The notes under the pieces were generated by a model. The model was not told the origin of the DNA, searched no databases, and saw nothing but the letters and a program-made list of their open reading frames with translations. This document shows positions 10,761 to 21,802 of a stretch of 64,000 bases of DNA, in pieces. The position numbers and the translations under genes are program-made. Origin of the DNA: Eulemur rufifrons (lineage: Eukaryota > Chordata > Mammalia > Primates > Lemuridae); the NCBI RefSeq assembly GCF_041146395.1, contig NC_090989.1, positions 243,712,843-243,776,842 of the forward strand. Direction: 5' to 3'. Position 1 is the stretch's first letter. Each line of letters starts with the position of its first letter.

Positions 10761-11540
10761 GACCTCAACTATTCTTCTACACAGAGGCCTAGGTCCAAGG
10801 AAGGAGGAAGGGCCTGAGGAACTACTCTTGAGAGCTCACACCTCTCTCTCTGTTGTCTCCCCTTGATTGCATGAATCCTTGAAATCATTAGTAAAGCTTA
10901 ATTTCAAAGGAGGTTTCTAATTTGTGTAGGCTTGATTTGACAATTCAATCCTGGAGGTTAGCTCAGAGGAATTAGTACAAATATTGAACAATGCATATTT
11001 GATGAAAAGAATTATTCTGGGCCACTCAACAAGTCTCCTGGTGGCTTCTGTACCTTAAATGAAGAGCTTCTAAATGCAGACCTACATTTTGCTCCTCTGG
11101 ATTGGGCATCAGGTGACCTCAAACTATCTCAAGCAGGTAATGATCTTCTCTTACCTTTTATCATTGTTGAAATCCCTCATTTTCTTTTTTTACAGGTGTC
11201 TTGAGAAAAGCTTCCAAATAAACCAAAGTTGTGTTGCTAATTCTATGATGCACTTTAAAAAGAGTGGCTTTTCCTAAATAGGTTTCTTTGTCTGCAGTAT
11301 AACACTATGAGGATTAGTACCCTGGTTTGGTCTGGAGCAGCCTGGTTAGACTTGACCTTTGACTTGGCATTTCAGTTGAGCATACGACCTGAGCGATCCT
11401 TCCACCTTCTCTATTTTTATATGATTCCAAACTGACTTGGAATCTGAACAGAAAGCAGAAGTAGAAGCTACCAGTTGAAGTTAGGGCCCTGCCTTCTGAA
11501 GCACTTCTCTCTTAATTTGGGTGAAAGACAGAATGAGGCA
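10761..11540. other. Non-repeat stretch, possible conserved DNA
   Basis: No repeat recognised. The segment about 10860-11060 and the DR1-bearing segment near 11353 have the mixed composition of constrained non-coding DNA. An acceptor-like 'cttttttTacag' near 11190 has no supporting exon frame. Confidence 0.3.
11353..11365 (-). promoter_or_regulatory. DR1-like nuclear-receptor site
   Basis: TGACCT, one T, then TGACTT: a second DR1-like arrangement 2.7 kb from the triple half-site at 8633-8652. One mismatch to consensus in the second half-site. Confidence 0.25.
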
Positions 11541-11544
11541 GAGT

Positions 11545-11690
11545 TGGCACTTTATCTTGTTATGTCACTAAGTAGCTGTGTTACTCTGACCAAAACACTT
11601 AACTTCTCTGAACCTGTTTTTCTTTTGTAACAATGGGAAGTCCACCTTTATCGTGTAGATTTAAAGAGAAAGCTCATTTACAGGTTGGAT
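11545..11690 (+). repeat. MIR SINE fragment
   Basis: 'cactaagtagctgtgttac', 'accaaaacacttaacttctc', 'tgaacctgtttttcttttg' and 'aacaatgggaagtcc' follow the MIR centre. Confidence 0.75.
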
Positions 11691-12779
11691 GATTATTCCT
11701 GCTCTCTGCTGGCCTTTTGCCAGAAGTTATTTGCACATGCACATATGTCACTCAGAATTATAATCAAACGTTGAGAAACCTCCCCTACAGATGTTCCTAA
11801 AAGAAAAGGGCAGCTTTTCTCTTTCTAGTACGGTTTAGGAACAATTCTACTTGAAGGCAGAAGGGTGAACTGGAACAATCTCTTATTACCCTTTACAGTC
11901 CTACTAACCTGTCTATTTTATCTGCTTCTGTTAGGCGGAAATAGTATCTCCCTCAACGTGTTTACTCTAAGGAAAATAAGCCCACTACACTAGTGCCGAA
12001 TACTAGTTAAGTGCTGATTTAGTGAGTTCTGAATGTATGTATGGCTTGACTAAAATTATTTATGCAGTCAGGGAAGAAACTAATTCACAGAGCAGTGCCC
12101 TAATTGGCATCAGAGAAGCATTTCCGTAAAGCCCTTAGGAAAAGCAGGAAGTTGATTAAATAGAAAAAATGCACATGAAAATAGGAGTACAAAGAATGCA
12201 TAGAAGAATAAAATGCAGTTGTTAAATAATCACCCTCATGATATTTTCCCCCCAGAAGTTACCTTTGATTTAATACAGGAGAAAGCACCTGGGAAAATTT
12301 CAGATTGGAGTCCCTCCCCCTCTTCCTCTGCCTATACTAAGAATCCGTGGCCCAGAATTCAAATAATAAATCTAAGAGAGGCAGGTAAAAAGAACAGTGG
12401 AAAACAGATGGCAGCAGTTACAACTAGCAAATTCCCAGTTGGTGGCTCTCACATTTAGAAGCGGGCATCTGTTCTTCTTCCCCACTGCAAAGTGGTTTTA
12501 ACTCAGAGGTGTTAAAAATATCTAAGTTGCTGTTTTATTCATTTCTGCTATTTACTGACTTTAATGACTTACAGTATATCCAATGAAAAGTACAATGTTT
12601 ACCCAAGCGGCAAGAGACTCAAAACAGAAATATGGGATGCTGTTAAAAAACCGTGTGGTCTACAAAACAGTGTGTATGGTTCTATAGGTGAACCTTGCTT
12701 TATGAAGTAGACGGGTGCCTTAACATTTGTGTGCATTGGAATATGCTTTAAAATACACCTGGAGTGCTTGATATTAAAA
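11691..12779. other. Unannotated stretch, partly candidate conserved DNA
   Basis: No clear repeat over 1.1 kb. The part near 12000-12170 ('ggcttgactaaaattattta', 'ccctaattggcatcag') looks unique. The 81-codon plus frame 12213-12458 has no recognisable domain. Confidence 0.35.
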
Positions 12780-12955
12780 GAATCCTGAGAGAGTTACAAC
12801 CTCTCTGGGCCTCAGTTTCCTCCTCTACAAAATGGGAATAATTATGCGTACCTTATTATTCTGGTGAGCAGGTCTGTTGTGAAAATTAGAGGTAGTATCC
12901 CTAAAAGGTGTTATAAGCCCCTCAAATACTGTAGATTCTTAGTCAATGATAATGC
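12780..12955 (+). repeat. MIR SINE 3' half
   Basis: 'acctctctgggcctcagttt', 'cctcctctacaaaatgggaa' and 'taattatgcgtacctta' are clear MIR sequence, followed by a degraded 3' tail. Confidence 0.85.
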
Positions 12956-13184
12956 ATTTATTATTTATGAAAATTCTCATTTTGATTGAAATAAATGTCC
13001 ATTCATAAAAAATTAAAAATGTAGCATATGCCTATGTTCATGAGTTAAGAGAATCTCAGAAATGAGCGAAAAGAGGCAGTCTTCATAATTATGAATAAAA
13101 TGTCAATAGCCTCTTTTTTTTATGTTATTGTAAAGATGCCTTTCCCAGAATCATTTATAATAGGTACCGGGAAGAGAGTCCTAT

Positions 13185-13252
13185 TGAATTGAATATCATT
13201 TAACCCAGTGCCTGATACAGAGTAAACGATCAATAGATATTTATTGACCACT
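13185..13252 (+). repeat. MIR or L2 3' terminus
   Basis: 'cagtgcctgatacagagtaa' and 'cgatcaatagatatttattg' match the shared end of MIR and L2. Too short to separate the two. Confidence 0.55.
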
Positions 13253-13554
13253 GGCTCACATTTCATTTTTTCTTTTTTGTTTGAAAAATAGTATTTATTT
13301 ATGGAGAAAATTTGGAAATACATAAAAACGTAATAGTTTAGTTTCCAAACCCAGAGACATAATTTTTAAGACTCATATATATCTTATATCACCACATTGA
13401 GAAAGAACTGGTAATAAGATTGATTTATTCACATTTTTTCTGTTCTCATAAAACTTAAACTGAGTCATGGGTCTATCCAAAAGGTGGGTTTGTAATCACT
13501 GTTTCTGACCTCACAAGCACTCTGAATATTCTTTTTCAGTGAGGCAGTATTCGT

Positions 13555-13762
13555 GTTAATAATCACTGACACTTATGGAGTAATTACTATCTATCAGGTA
13601 CTGTATTAAGGCTTTATATATATTAATCCATATAAACCTCACAACTCCATGTATCTGGCACTGTTATTTACAGATGAGGAAATCAGAGCATTTGATGTTA
13701 AGGAATATGCCCAAGAGCACATGGTTAGTAAGTGGCATGGCTAGTATTAAATTAAAAATTAG
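13555..13762 (-). repeat. MIR SINE, nearly complete
   Basis: Reverse MIR order: 'ctatctatcaggtactg', 'taaacctcacaactccatg', 'ttacagatgaggaaatcaga' and 'gttagtaagtggcatggcta'. Confidence 0.85.
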
Positions 13763-14319
13763 GGGAATCTGATTTCATAATGTGCACTGAGATATTCTGC
13801 TTCTCTTTAGCGTGGTGGTAGGAGCCAAGATTTTAGAATGAGGTATGTTGGGAGGGGGATACTTATTCCCCACTCCTCATGTGTCTTTTCATGTGGAGGG
13901 ACTTTCACTTCTGGTCACTTTCTGTGCCTTCATTCTCTTCTCCTCATGTCAAGAAGACTGGCACCCCATTTTTCAGGAGGTTTTCACTGATCATTACATC
14001 CTGAGCTGTTTCCTCTCTTCTCTTTATTTGGGATCCACCTGTTTGAGGAGAAGATGTGTTCTCAGGTGCTCCTTGGCAGTGCAGACTGGGTGGGCACGAC
14101 CAATAGTTTTTTTTTTTTTTGGAGGGTAAATTCAAATCGGGGAAGCATGTCACCCTATTCTCTGTACCCAAGTCACCTCCTCCTATTTGGCCCTTTACCA
14201 ATAATCCATATGTCTGATTCTGATGTATATCTCTGGGCATGGAAAGAAGTGTTTTTATTGACCTTCTATGACTCTTAGAAGAGAGTCCCAGATTCTTTTC
14301 TAGTTTTCAGTGTCTTTGT
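13763..14319. other. Unannotated stretch with a T15 run
   Basis: Unique-looking DNA with T15 at 14107-14121. The open frames of 94 and 74 codons (plus) and 98 codons (minus) overlap one another in this block, as chance frames do. No domain is visible in any of them. Confidence 0.4.
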
Positions 14320-14465
14320 TTGTGTGAAACCATGGGCAAATTATTCCACTAATCCATGCCTTGGTATCTTTACTTATAGCACAAGACATGCTTTTTTTCC
14401 TTCCTCTTGGTAGAAACCTTGTTAGGTTTAAATGAGTTAATATGTACAAAAACACTGAGAAATTG
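14320..14465 (+). repeat. MIR SINE fragment
   Basis: 'ccatgggcaaattattccac', 'atgccttggtatctttact' and 'gtttaaatgagttaatatg' keep the forward MIR order. Confidence 0.65.
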
Positions 14466-14599
14466 TTTTTAAGAAGAAAGGAGAAAAAACCAAGATGTGG
14501 AAGTTTGGTTTGAGGTCAGGGGCTGAGGTCAGAGAGGAGAGGTGACTTTGGGTACATAGGGTGCTTGTTGCCCTAATTATCCCCTGACCTCACCCCCAT

Positions 14600-14785
14600 G
14601 GGCCCAAGCCTGAGCTTTGCGTATGTTACTTCATCTCGTCCTCACAGAAGCCTGTAAGAGAGACATTATCTTCCCCACTGAGGCTTAGAGAGGTGAAGCA
14701 ACTTGCCCAGAGTCATACAGCTGGCAAGAAGAAAGACCGGTAATATATTCCCAACCAAGTCTGAAGTCCATGTTCTTTCAGGCCG
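14600..14785 (-). repeat. MIR SINE
   Basis: 'actgaggcttagagaggtga', 'agcaacttgcccagagtcat' and 'acagctggcaagaagaaag' make this one of the better-preserved copies. Confidence 0.9.
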
Positions 14786-15524
14786 GGACTCTGATAATTA
14801 TATCATAGTAGGACCTGGTGTAGTGAGCGTGGAATCAGATCCTCCTGTGAGAGTGGGCCAGTGCTAAGGAGGTCACTGAGTGTCAGCCAAAGGACACCTT
14901 GACCCAAGTGGACAGAACCTTACAAAGGTGGTAGGAATAATGGCTTGGAAGGTGACATGAGGGTGCTATGGTTTTTTTTTTTTTTTTTAGAGGGATGATT
15001 TTCTATTCATCTATCACTTTTCCCTTCCTAACTAAAGTTCAGATTTTTAAAATACTGGCTTCTTAATGCAGAATCATACAGCTCTCGGAAAAGACAAGTT
15101 CTTACCATTCAGAATGCCACTGCTGTGTTTTATTTTTCCACTACGTATCTCACTCCCTCCAATGAGATGTTTGAGGTCGTCTCTTCCTGCACCACTGTCA
15201 GGATTCTCAGTCCCTATTAGTCTCCTCCATCCCTGTCCTCTTTTCACCCCTCAACCCTGAAAGCAATATACTTACTGCCCAAGGAAGAGTGATGTGTAGG
15301 AAGGATTACACATTGTTTAGGGGAAATCTGGTAATACGTTGGCTCTGTGAACACAGAGAAGTTGCTTAAAAGGGAATCAGACTAAAAGACAGTTTGCAGG
15401 ATGAACTGTCTTGTGCTTCTGGTTGTCTTTCTCAGGGAAAAGGCCATTTTCTCAAGGGCCAACTTGAGTTTGGTCATCATTTGAAACAGGTCCATATTAT
15501 TACATAAAACTAATATAAAATGAA
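14786..15524. other. Unannotated stretch with a T17 run
   Basis: T17 at 14972-14988 is not attached to a recognisable SINE or LINE body. The rest, including a pyrimidine-rich 15000-15260, shows no identifiable family. The 64-codon frame there is low complexity. Confidence 0.4.
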
Positions 15525-15745
15525 AGCAACATTTGTTGAGTGCACTGTGCTAGGTATTTTGAATCACATTATCTAAATTCATCTTCATGATAATCCTGGA
15601 AGATGAGTATTATCATTGTTCTTTTAAAAAGGAAACTGGGGCTCAAAGTGATTGAATACTTTTGCCTAGCATCATCCCTGTAGTAAGTGCAGGCATAGTA
15701 AGACTCACGCCCTGGTCTGTCTGTTTCCAAAGCTCCCGATCTTCT
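15525..15745 (-). repeat. MIR SINE, nearly complete
   Basis: 'aacatttgttgagtgcactg', 'tgataatcctggaagatgag', 'aaactggggctcaaagtgat' and 'cctggtctgtctgtttccaa' are in full reverse MIR order. Confidence 0.85.
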
Positions 15746-16099
15746 TACTTTTTCTTGCATGAACTAGTTTATTAAATATGAATGGGGGAAACTTCCCTAG
15801 AAGCCTTTTTCCTCAAAGGAAGCCTAGGAATCCCTTCTCTGCTTGTAAGTGGACACATTAGTATGATCTCCATGTCCATCTATAAATTATCTGCAGTATG
15901 ATCAATTCTGAAACTGGCAAGGACAAACTTGGGCAAATAGCTGCTCTTTACAGAAAGTCTAGAATTGGAAAGAGCATGGCTATGCTCTGTGCCATGAATT
16001 TTTCAAGAGAGATGTTGCAAGGGATAGAAATCTTGATAGATATGATTTTTTTTTTTTTGAAAAGCTCCATGTGAGAAAATCTTCCACAAGGGACATCCC

Positions 16100-17750
16100 C
16101 TTTACCAACTTGCCAAAGACTAAAAATGCAGAGCTTCCAGGATCAAAGCACATTCACAATGTGAAGAACTATCCCCTGACAATCAGGCTGGAAGAGGGAG
16201 GTCTCCTTTAATCTTTTTTTCCTTTGTTTTATTACGTTTTTTTTCTGAGGGGAAAAATTCCCTTTTCTTTTGCTGACTAACTCTTCCCTTTAGTCATTTT
16301 CATCTCAAGATTCATGGCAATTTTCCACCTTTACATTAAGAATGAATATAAACACAAATCATTTCTGAGTTTTGATTTTAGAACACTGTTTTTCTCCTGA
16401 AACGTTCAGAGGTAGGCAACAGAAATTTGAAGTGAGCAGAGCACCAAGAATTCAGCAGAATCGGAAGTTTTCCCTCTCCCCTCTCCTTTCTGTGCATTCC
16501 AGAATTGCAGAGAAAAACATTTCTTGTGGCAACAGAAAAGCAGTCTAAATCAATCATAGATCATTTATAATATTTGTTAACTGGAGAGAAGAAATAGACT
16601 TTTGAAAGATCTTCAGAATCCAGGGAAGTTCTATAAAGGAAACCAGAGGTAGCTATTTATAAATGAAACTTGAGATTTTTGGAAAGGGGCTTACGCACTG
16701 AAGATTTTACAGCTTCATTCACTGTGTCCTAATTTTTAGCACAAATGCCAAAATAGGGTGAGGGTAGGGTTATTGCACACAGCTCCCTCTCTGGGGGTCT
16801 AAAATCGGTGCACACAATTGATACCAATGCACTTCTGAACTGTTCTTTTCAAAAAAGCTTCAATTATTAAAAAATAGTCATCATTATTATCTCATTACAA
16901 TATGGGCCTTGGATATGAAAAAATTGATTACCTGATCTTTAGTTCCTTACTCTATTCTATCTATTTCTAATTTTGTTGCTTGGGGATTATTGGTCTATCA
17001 ACACTCTTCCTGAATAATCAATCTGGTTAATTTAGCCTATAAACCAATTTTCCCCTTGCGTCTGGTGTAACATATTGTTTAGTAATGTGCCCAGTAAAGC
17101 ATAAAAAGTAACTCCCAGAAATGGAAAAGGAAGCAGTGCTCCGAGTTTGAACTTGGGTATCTTGCATTTTACCCGTCTGCTGGGCTACGTGGTAACTGAC
17201 TTTTTATTTATTTTGTTTTTAGCCATATGACTAACCCTACCTCATTGTGCTCGGCAGCTGAACAAAATGCACAGTGCTATATTCTGAAGCGCCCACTCAT
17301 TCTTTATTGCTTTTATGACAAAGCTGTCCCTCCACATGTCTGCTCTGCCCTCTGACCCAAGGCGTTTGCTTCAAGTAAACATGCCAGATGGTGGAGAAAA
17401 GCAATGGGTCACAAAACAACCCTCGAGGGTCAGGAGTCACCAAATCCTTCTTCACAAAGCAAACTTAAAAGCAACAATTTCACCAAATGCTGTGGAGTGC
17501 TTTCACAGTGGAAATGGAGGTGGGAAGGGTGGACCTTAATTACATATTTTGCTTTCAGGGCCTAATGGTTTTAGGTACAATGTCCATTGGCTAATTTGAA
17601 CGTAAGCAATTTATGAGAAATGATCAGAAAACAAGGAGGACAGATGGATCAATCTTACACTCGGCAAAGAGCATCAAGGTGAATAGTTTGTGTGTGAATG
17701 AGTATTCTAAGCTCTGGCCAGAAAATTACAGAGACAGTTTCAGTTTAGAT
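16100..17750. other. Long non-repeat block, candidate conserved regulatory DNA
   Basis: About 1.6 kb without an identifiable repeat, which is unusual for this window. The core at about 17220-17720 has balanced composition and dense short motifs, including a reversed CCAAT box ('tccattggctaatttg', 17583-17598) and 'gtaagcaatttatg'. The 74-codon plus frame 17315-17539 has no domain and no splice context. I infer a candidate enhancer cluster. Alignment to other placental genomes would decide. Confidence 0.35.
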
Positions 17751-17754
17751 TCCG

Positions 17755-17770
17755 CCCCCCCCCCCGCCCC
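17755..17770. repeat. Poly-C tract
   Basis: Eleven C, one G, four C, followed directly by a T8 run. Length-unstable sequence at the edge of the non-repeat block. Confidence 0.9.
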
Positions 17771-18544
17771 TTTTTTTTAAGGGGCTATTGTTGAAAGTTG
17801 AAGCCAGAGAGATGCTATTGTCTAAAATACGTTGGATCCCTAAAAAGGCTCTAGTAATCCCAAAGGAAGCGTTTAGATGAGATCCTCTTTTGCTTTTCCT
17901 TGGTTAGTGTGGTGCTGTGTAAGTCCAGATGTATGAACATTTGTAGAGTTACTGTAAATGCCTTAAGCATGAGGATCAGTCTTTTTTATGTTGCTGTTTT
18001 CAAAAGTAATTTAACAAAATGTTTATTAGCTATTTTATAGGACTATGTATTTTAGAAAGGACATTAAAATAGTAGTTACTCCTTGTAGATAAAGCTGGCA
18101 CCATTAGCTGTCTTTTGCAGATGATGATACCATTATATGCTTGTAAAATGTATTAGATTTATATATAGAATCCTAAAATATTTTTAAAAAATAATTTAAA
18201 GAGTAAAAAAAAATGAATTTTTCCTATTCAGGACATTGAAATACATCCACATTTCTAAAATTCTTTCTGGGCTGAGTACTGTCATATATGACTTACAGGA
18301 TGAAGTATGTCTTCTAATTGCTAAGCATACGAACCTATATTTTGTGCTAAAGTGAATTCTCTAGCTGGGATACAGTATAAAATAGAGTTTAATTGGGATT
18401 CCAAATGTAGAGGTTATTTCTAGGGCTAAATTTGTGTCCTTAATAAGTTACCAATCTTCTATTATACATCATCCAAGAAAAAAATAGCAATGCTAGTATT
18501 ATTCAAGTATTACCAAATTAACATTTAATAATATTAATAATAAC
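17771..18544. other. Unannotated AT-rich stretch
   Basis: No repeat or gene recognised. The proximal 250 bases look continuous with the preceding non-repeat block. Confidence 0.4.
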
Positions 18545-18645
18545 CACCAGTTATTGAGTGTCTACTATGGGTTAGAAACTTTATGAGGTACTTTATCGAG
18601 GTACTTTAGATCCATGCCTAATTTAATTTTTCCAACTCTAGCAAA
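18545..18645 (-). repeat. MIR fragment, first of three
   Basis: 'agttattgagtgtctactat', 'gggttagaaactttatgagg' and 'aatttaatttttccaactct' match the reversed MIR 3' half. The local repeat of 'gaggtactttA' is a small tandem slip. Confidence 0.65.
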
Positions 18646-18664
18646 AGGGACAGCCACTAATATT

Positions 18665-18842
18665 TATTTACTGTTGACAAATTACCAGTTGCTGGGTTTA
18701 TTGCTTTACATATGTTATCTCATGAAATCCTGAAAACAACCCTAGAAAGCAGGTAAGTGAGAAAACTGATGTTTGAAGAGATTACATGGCCTCAAGATCA
18801 TATACCTGGTAAATGGCAGACAGTCTGGAATTCAGGGCACAC
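18665..18842 (-). repeat. MIR fragment, second of three
   Basis: 'catatgttatctcatgaaat', 'aaacaaccctagaaagcagg' and 'gagaaaactgatgtttgaag' are followed by 'catggcctcaagatcatata' and 'ggtaaatggcagacag'. Confidence 0.75.
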
Positions 18843-18854
18843 GTTTTTAATAAT

Positions 18855-18995
18855 TATTCTAGGTATTATTATTATCCCTACTATATTAGTAATAAAACTA
18901 GAATTCAGAGATGTTGCGTCTGTCCAAAGTCACATTGCTAGCGAAACCTGGAGGGCACATCCAAACTCAGGTTTTTCTGACTTTAAAGCCCATAC
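18855..18995 (-). repeat. MIR fragment, third of three
   Basis: 'aggtattattattatcccta', 'aaactagaattcagagatg' and 'caaagtcacattgctagcg' are followed by 'caaactcaggtttttctgac'. Same orientation as its two neighbours. Confidence 0.75.
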
Positions 18996-19589
18996 TACTA
19001 GATATAGTAGAAGCTCTCTCAAATAGATCTACATTCAAACACCCTAGAGAAGTAACTGATGTTCTCCATTACTTCCGTGCAGTGTACAGACTGGTACTGC
19101 ATCATCAGTGCTCATGGCTAGTGGGCTACTTTGTAGTATGCTCGCACACTTCTGCTCCTGATAGTATAGTTGTGTGTTTAGCACTGTGAAGTTTCCAAAT
19201 CTGTTTATACCAGTTGAACATGTTACTGTAGTTATGTAATTATTTCAATGATTATATAAACCAATGAAATATGAATGTGGAAATAGAATTATAATTTCCA
19301 TAAAAACCAAACTGAATAAAAAGATTTAATAAAGGCAAGGCAAAAAAAAATCAAGCAAATTAAGTGTGAGTGATACCATTGTAAATGGGAGAAAATAATA
19401 AAATCCTAGAAAAATTCTTCGCTAACACTAACAGTTGTTTCACCATTGTACTTAAATTTTCATTCCACTTAAAAAAATTCCAAGATTTCAAAGAAAAGAC
19501 CTTGGTTCTTAATCAAAAGACTGGCCGCATGAATGGATATTTATATGTTACATTAAAATAAAATATTTAAGGTACATACTTACCATTTT
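18996..19589. other. Unannotated AT-rich stretch
   Basis: No family recognised. A9 at about 19342-19350. Confidence 0.4.
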
Positions 19590-19765
19590 CTGATTGCCTA
19601 ATAATTCCTGATAGGAGATTTTTTTCCTCTATTATCATCCTGTTTACAGCTGAGACAACTGAGGTGTAGGCTGATTAACTTACTCGGTTATCCCCCATGG
19701 AGGATAACAGCAGAGCCAAGGCAAAGGGGCCTATGCTTTGTCCTTTACTGCCTGAGCAAGGATGA
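19590..19765 (-). repeat. MIR SINE fragment
   Basis: 'tacagctgagacaactgagg' and 'aacagcagagccaaggcaaa' align with the reversed MIR centre. The stretch between is poorly preserved. Confidence 0.6.
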
Positions 19766-20412
19766 TACATTTGAGGGTTAGGAATGACAGGCCAGGAAAC
19801 CTGATAGAAAATTATTGGGCTTAGATGGACCCTGAAAGTTCCTCTACATCATTCCCCGCTCTCAGAAAGAACTTCTCTTTTCTCAGACAGATATTCATCT
19901 ATTTGATTTTTCAAAAACTCTAGGGAAAGATATTTCATCACATCATATTATGATTATCATTGTTACAAGAATTTTATTTTCCTTAGAGACTCTACCAATA
20001 TACACTCCTTCTAAGATGTAGAGCTTTTAAGCAGTAGGAAAGAACAGAAATGACTTATAATGATATGACAACATTGCTGAAGATGTTAAGTCCCAGAACT
20101 TCCTTAACTTTATGCTGTCTCCTCCAATGACTTACTTGACATTTTCTGAGTTATTCATAACTAAATAAAAAAAAAAAAGACATTGTGTTTTAGACTTGGT
20201 TGTTAAACTTATTTTTAAAATAATTTACTTAACTGGTTTCTATCTGTTGAATTAATAAGAATACCAGCTTTCCAGGAAGATCTCCTGGAGAATGATTTGT
20301 GGTCGTATTTCCTTGAGAATTGAAATGGGGTAATGCTGAACAAAGGAGTGATTGCTGTATGTACAGGTACCTGCTTTCCTCAAGACTTGTCAATGTAATG
20401 CCCAGGTTTCTT
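19766..20412. other. Unannotated stretch
   Basis: No recognisable element. A12 near 20167-20178 is isolated. Confidence 0.4.
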
Positions 20413-20906
20413 ATGTTAGTTACTATGGCTGTGTAACAAATCACCCCACAGCTTAGTGGCTTATAACAGCAATATTTATTTACTATCCCTCCTGGTTTCT
20501 GTTGGTAAAGGATTTGGGTGTGGCTTGGCTGAGTGGTTCTGGGTCAGGGTCTCTGATGGGGTTGCAGTCAGATGTTGGCTGGCACGAGTCATTCGAAGGG
20601 TTGACCAGGACTGGCAGATGCATTTCCAAAGTGGCTCCCTCACGTGACTGGCTGGCTGGTGCTGGTTGTAGGTGGGAGGCTTCAGTTCCTCTCTATGTGG
20701 GCCTCTCTGTGGGGCTGCTTAAGTGTCCTTATGGCATTGTGGCTGGTGTCTATGGGAGAGAGATATCCAAGAATCCAAGGTAGAAGCTGCAACACCTCAA
20801 CCTAGCCTCAGAAGTTATGCCCTGTCATTTCCACCAGATGCTATTGGTCCCACAGGAACACAAGGGCAAGGCTCACCAGGACCGTATTAGAGGCTGGCTA
20901 CCACAC
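20413..20906 (-). mobile_element. MaLR (MLT1-type) solo LTR
   Basis: 'gttactatggctgtgtaaca', 'agcttagtggcttataacag' and 'gtgtggcttggctgagtgg' are typical of the reversed MLT1 3' part. 'gtgggcctctctgtggggc' and a terminal 'agaggctggctaccaca' complete it. The 63- and 93-codon plus frames are LTR sequence. Confidence 0.75.
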
Positions 20907-21112
20907 CCTCCTGCCTTCTCTACCTGCAGTCATGACAACCATCAAATTTGCTGTGATTGTCATGACAGCTGTTTCTCTTCTCTTTCAGAATTAAAGTTCC
21001 TTCAGTGCCTATATGCTGTCATTTATTTTCTCTTTCTTTAGTGCATAGATTCTAAGAAGTCTTTTTTGATTCCTTTACATCCCTTCACTCTGGGCCTGGA
21101 TTTAGTGACTGC

Positions 21113-21640
21113 ATTTATTATTTGTTGCTGCAGAACGAACCACATAAAACCCTAATGGTTTAAATACCACAACAATTTGTCTGCTTATAATCATGTGGGT
21201 CAGCAATTTGGGCTGGGCTAGGTTGAGCGGTACTGTGGCCATCTGCCTTGCCTAGAGTCAGATAATCCAAGCCGTCCGACAGCTCGAATAGAACTAGATG
21301 GTCTAAGAGGACCTTACTCACATGTCTGGTGTTTGGCAGGTTATCAACTCCTTGATTCTTCTCCATGCGGCCTCTCCTGCAGCAGATTAGCTCATTCACA
21401 TAGTGGTCTTAGGTTTGCAACCACATCTGGAAGAGGCAAGCCCCACAGTGTAAGCACATTTAAATTCTCTGCTTGCATTATTCTTGCCAATATTCCCTTG
21501 GCTGAGGGAAGTCACAGACCCAGAGTCAAGAGATTGAGAAATTGATGTCACTTCCTAATGGGAGGATTGGCTAAGTCACATTGCAAAGGGGAGTGACACA
21601 AGATGGGAGGAATTATGACCACCTGTGCTAACAGTCTGCC
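21113..21640 (-). mobile_element. ERVL/MaLR-type solo LTR
   Basis: 'attatttgttgctgcagaac', 'catgtgggtcagcaatttgg', 'ccttactcacatgtctggtg' and 'tctccatgcggcctctcctg' are followed by 'gggaggattggctaagtcac' and 'attgcaaaggggagtgacac'. From memory it is closer to MLT2B-like LTRs than to MLT1. Subfamily not certain. Confidence 0.7.
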
Positions 21641-21644
21641 CAAG

Positions 21645-21802
21645 TGGATTTCCTCAGAGCTTTTGAGTGGTCTTTCTTTATCTGTATCAACCTCTAAGTT
21701 ATAAGCTTCTTGAGGCAAGGGCCACTGCTGGTTTACATTTTTCTGTATATTTAGCACTTTCTCCATGGCTACATAAATATTTGTTGAATTGAATTGAATA
21801 TA
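21645..21802 (+). repeat. L2 LINE 3' end
   Basis: 'agttataagcttcttgaggc', 'aagggccactgctggtt' and 'aaatatttgttgaattgaat' follow the L2 terminus closely. Confidence 0.8.

Noticed and set aside
11180..11277. Acceptor-like 'tttttttacag' followed by an open frame
   Set aside because: The frame stops within 30 codons, no donor site pairs with it, and no similarity is recognised.
17540..17580. 'ttgctttcag|ggcc' resembling a splice acceptor in the repeat-free island
   Set aside because: No long frame follows and no donor is evident; more likely part of a non-coding element.
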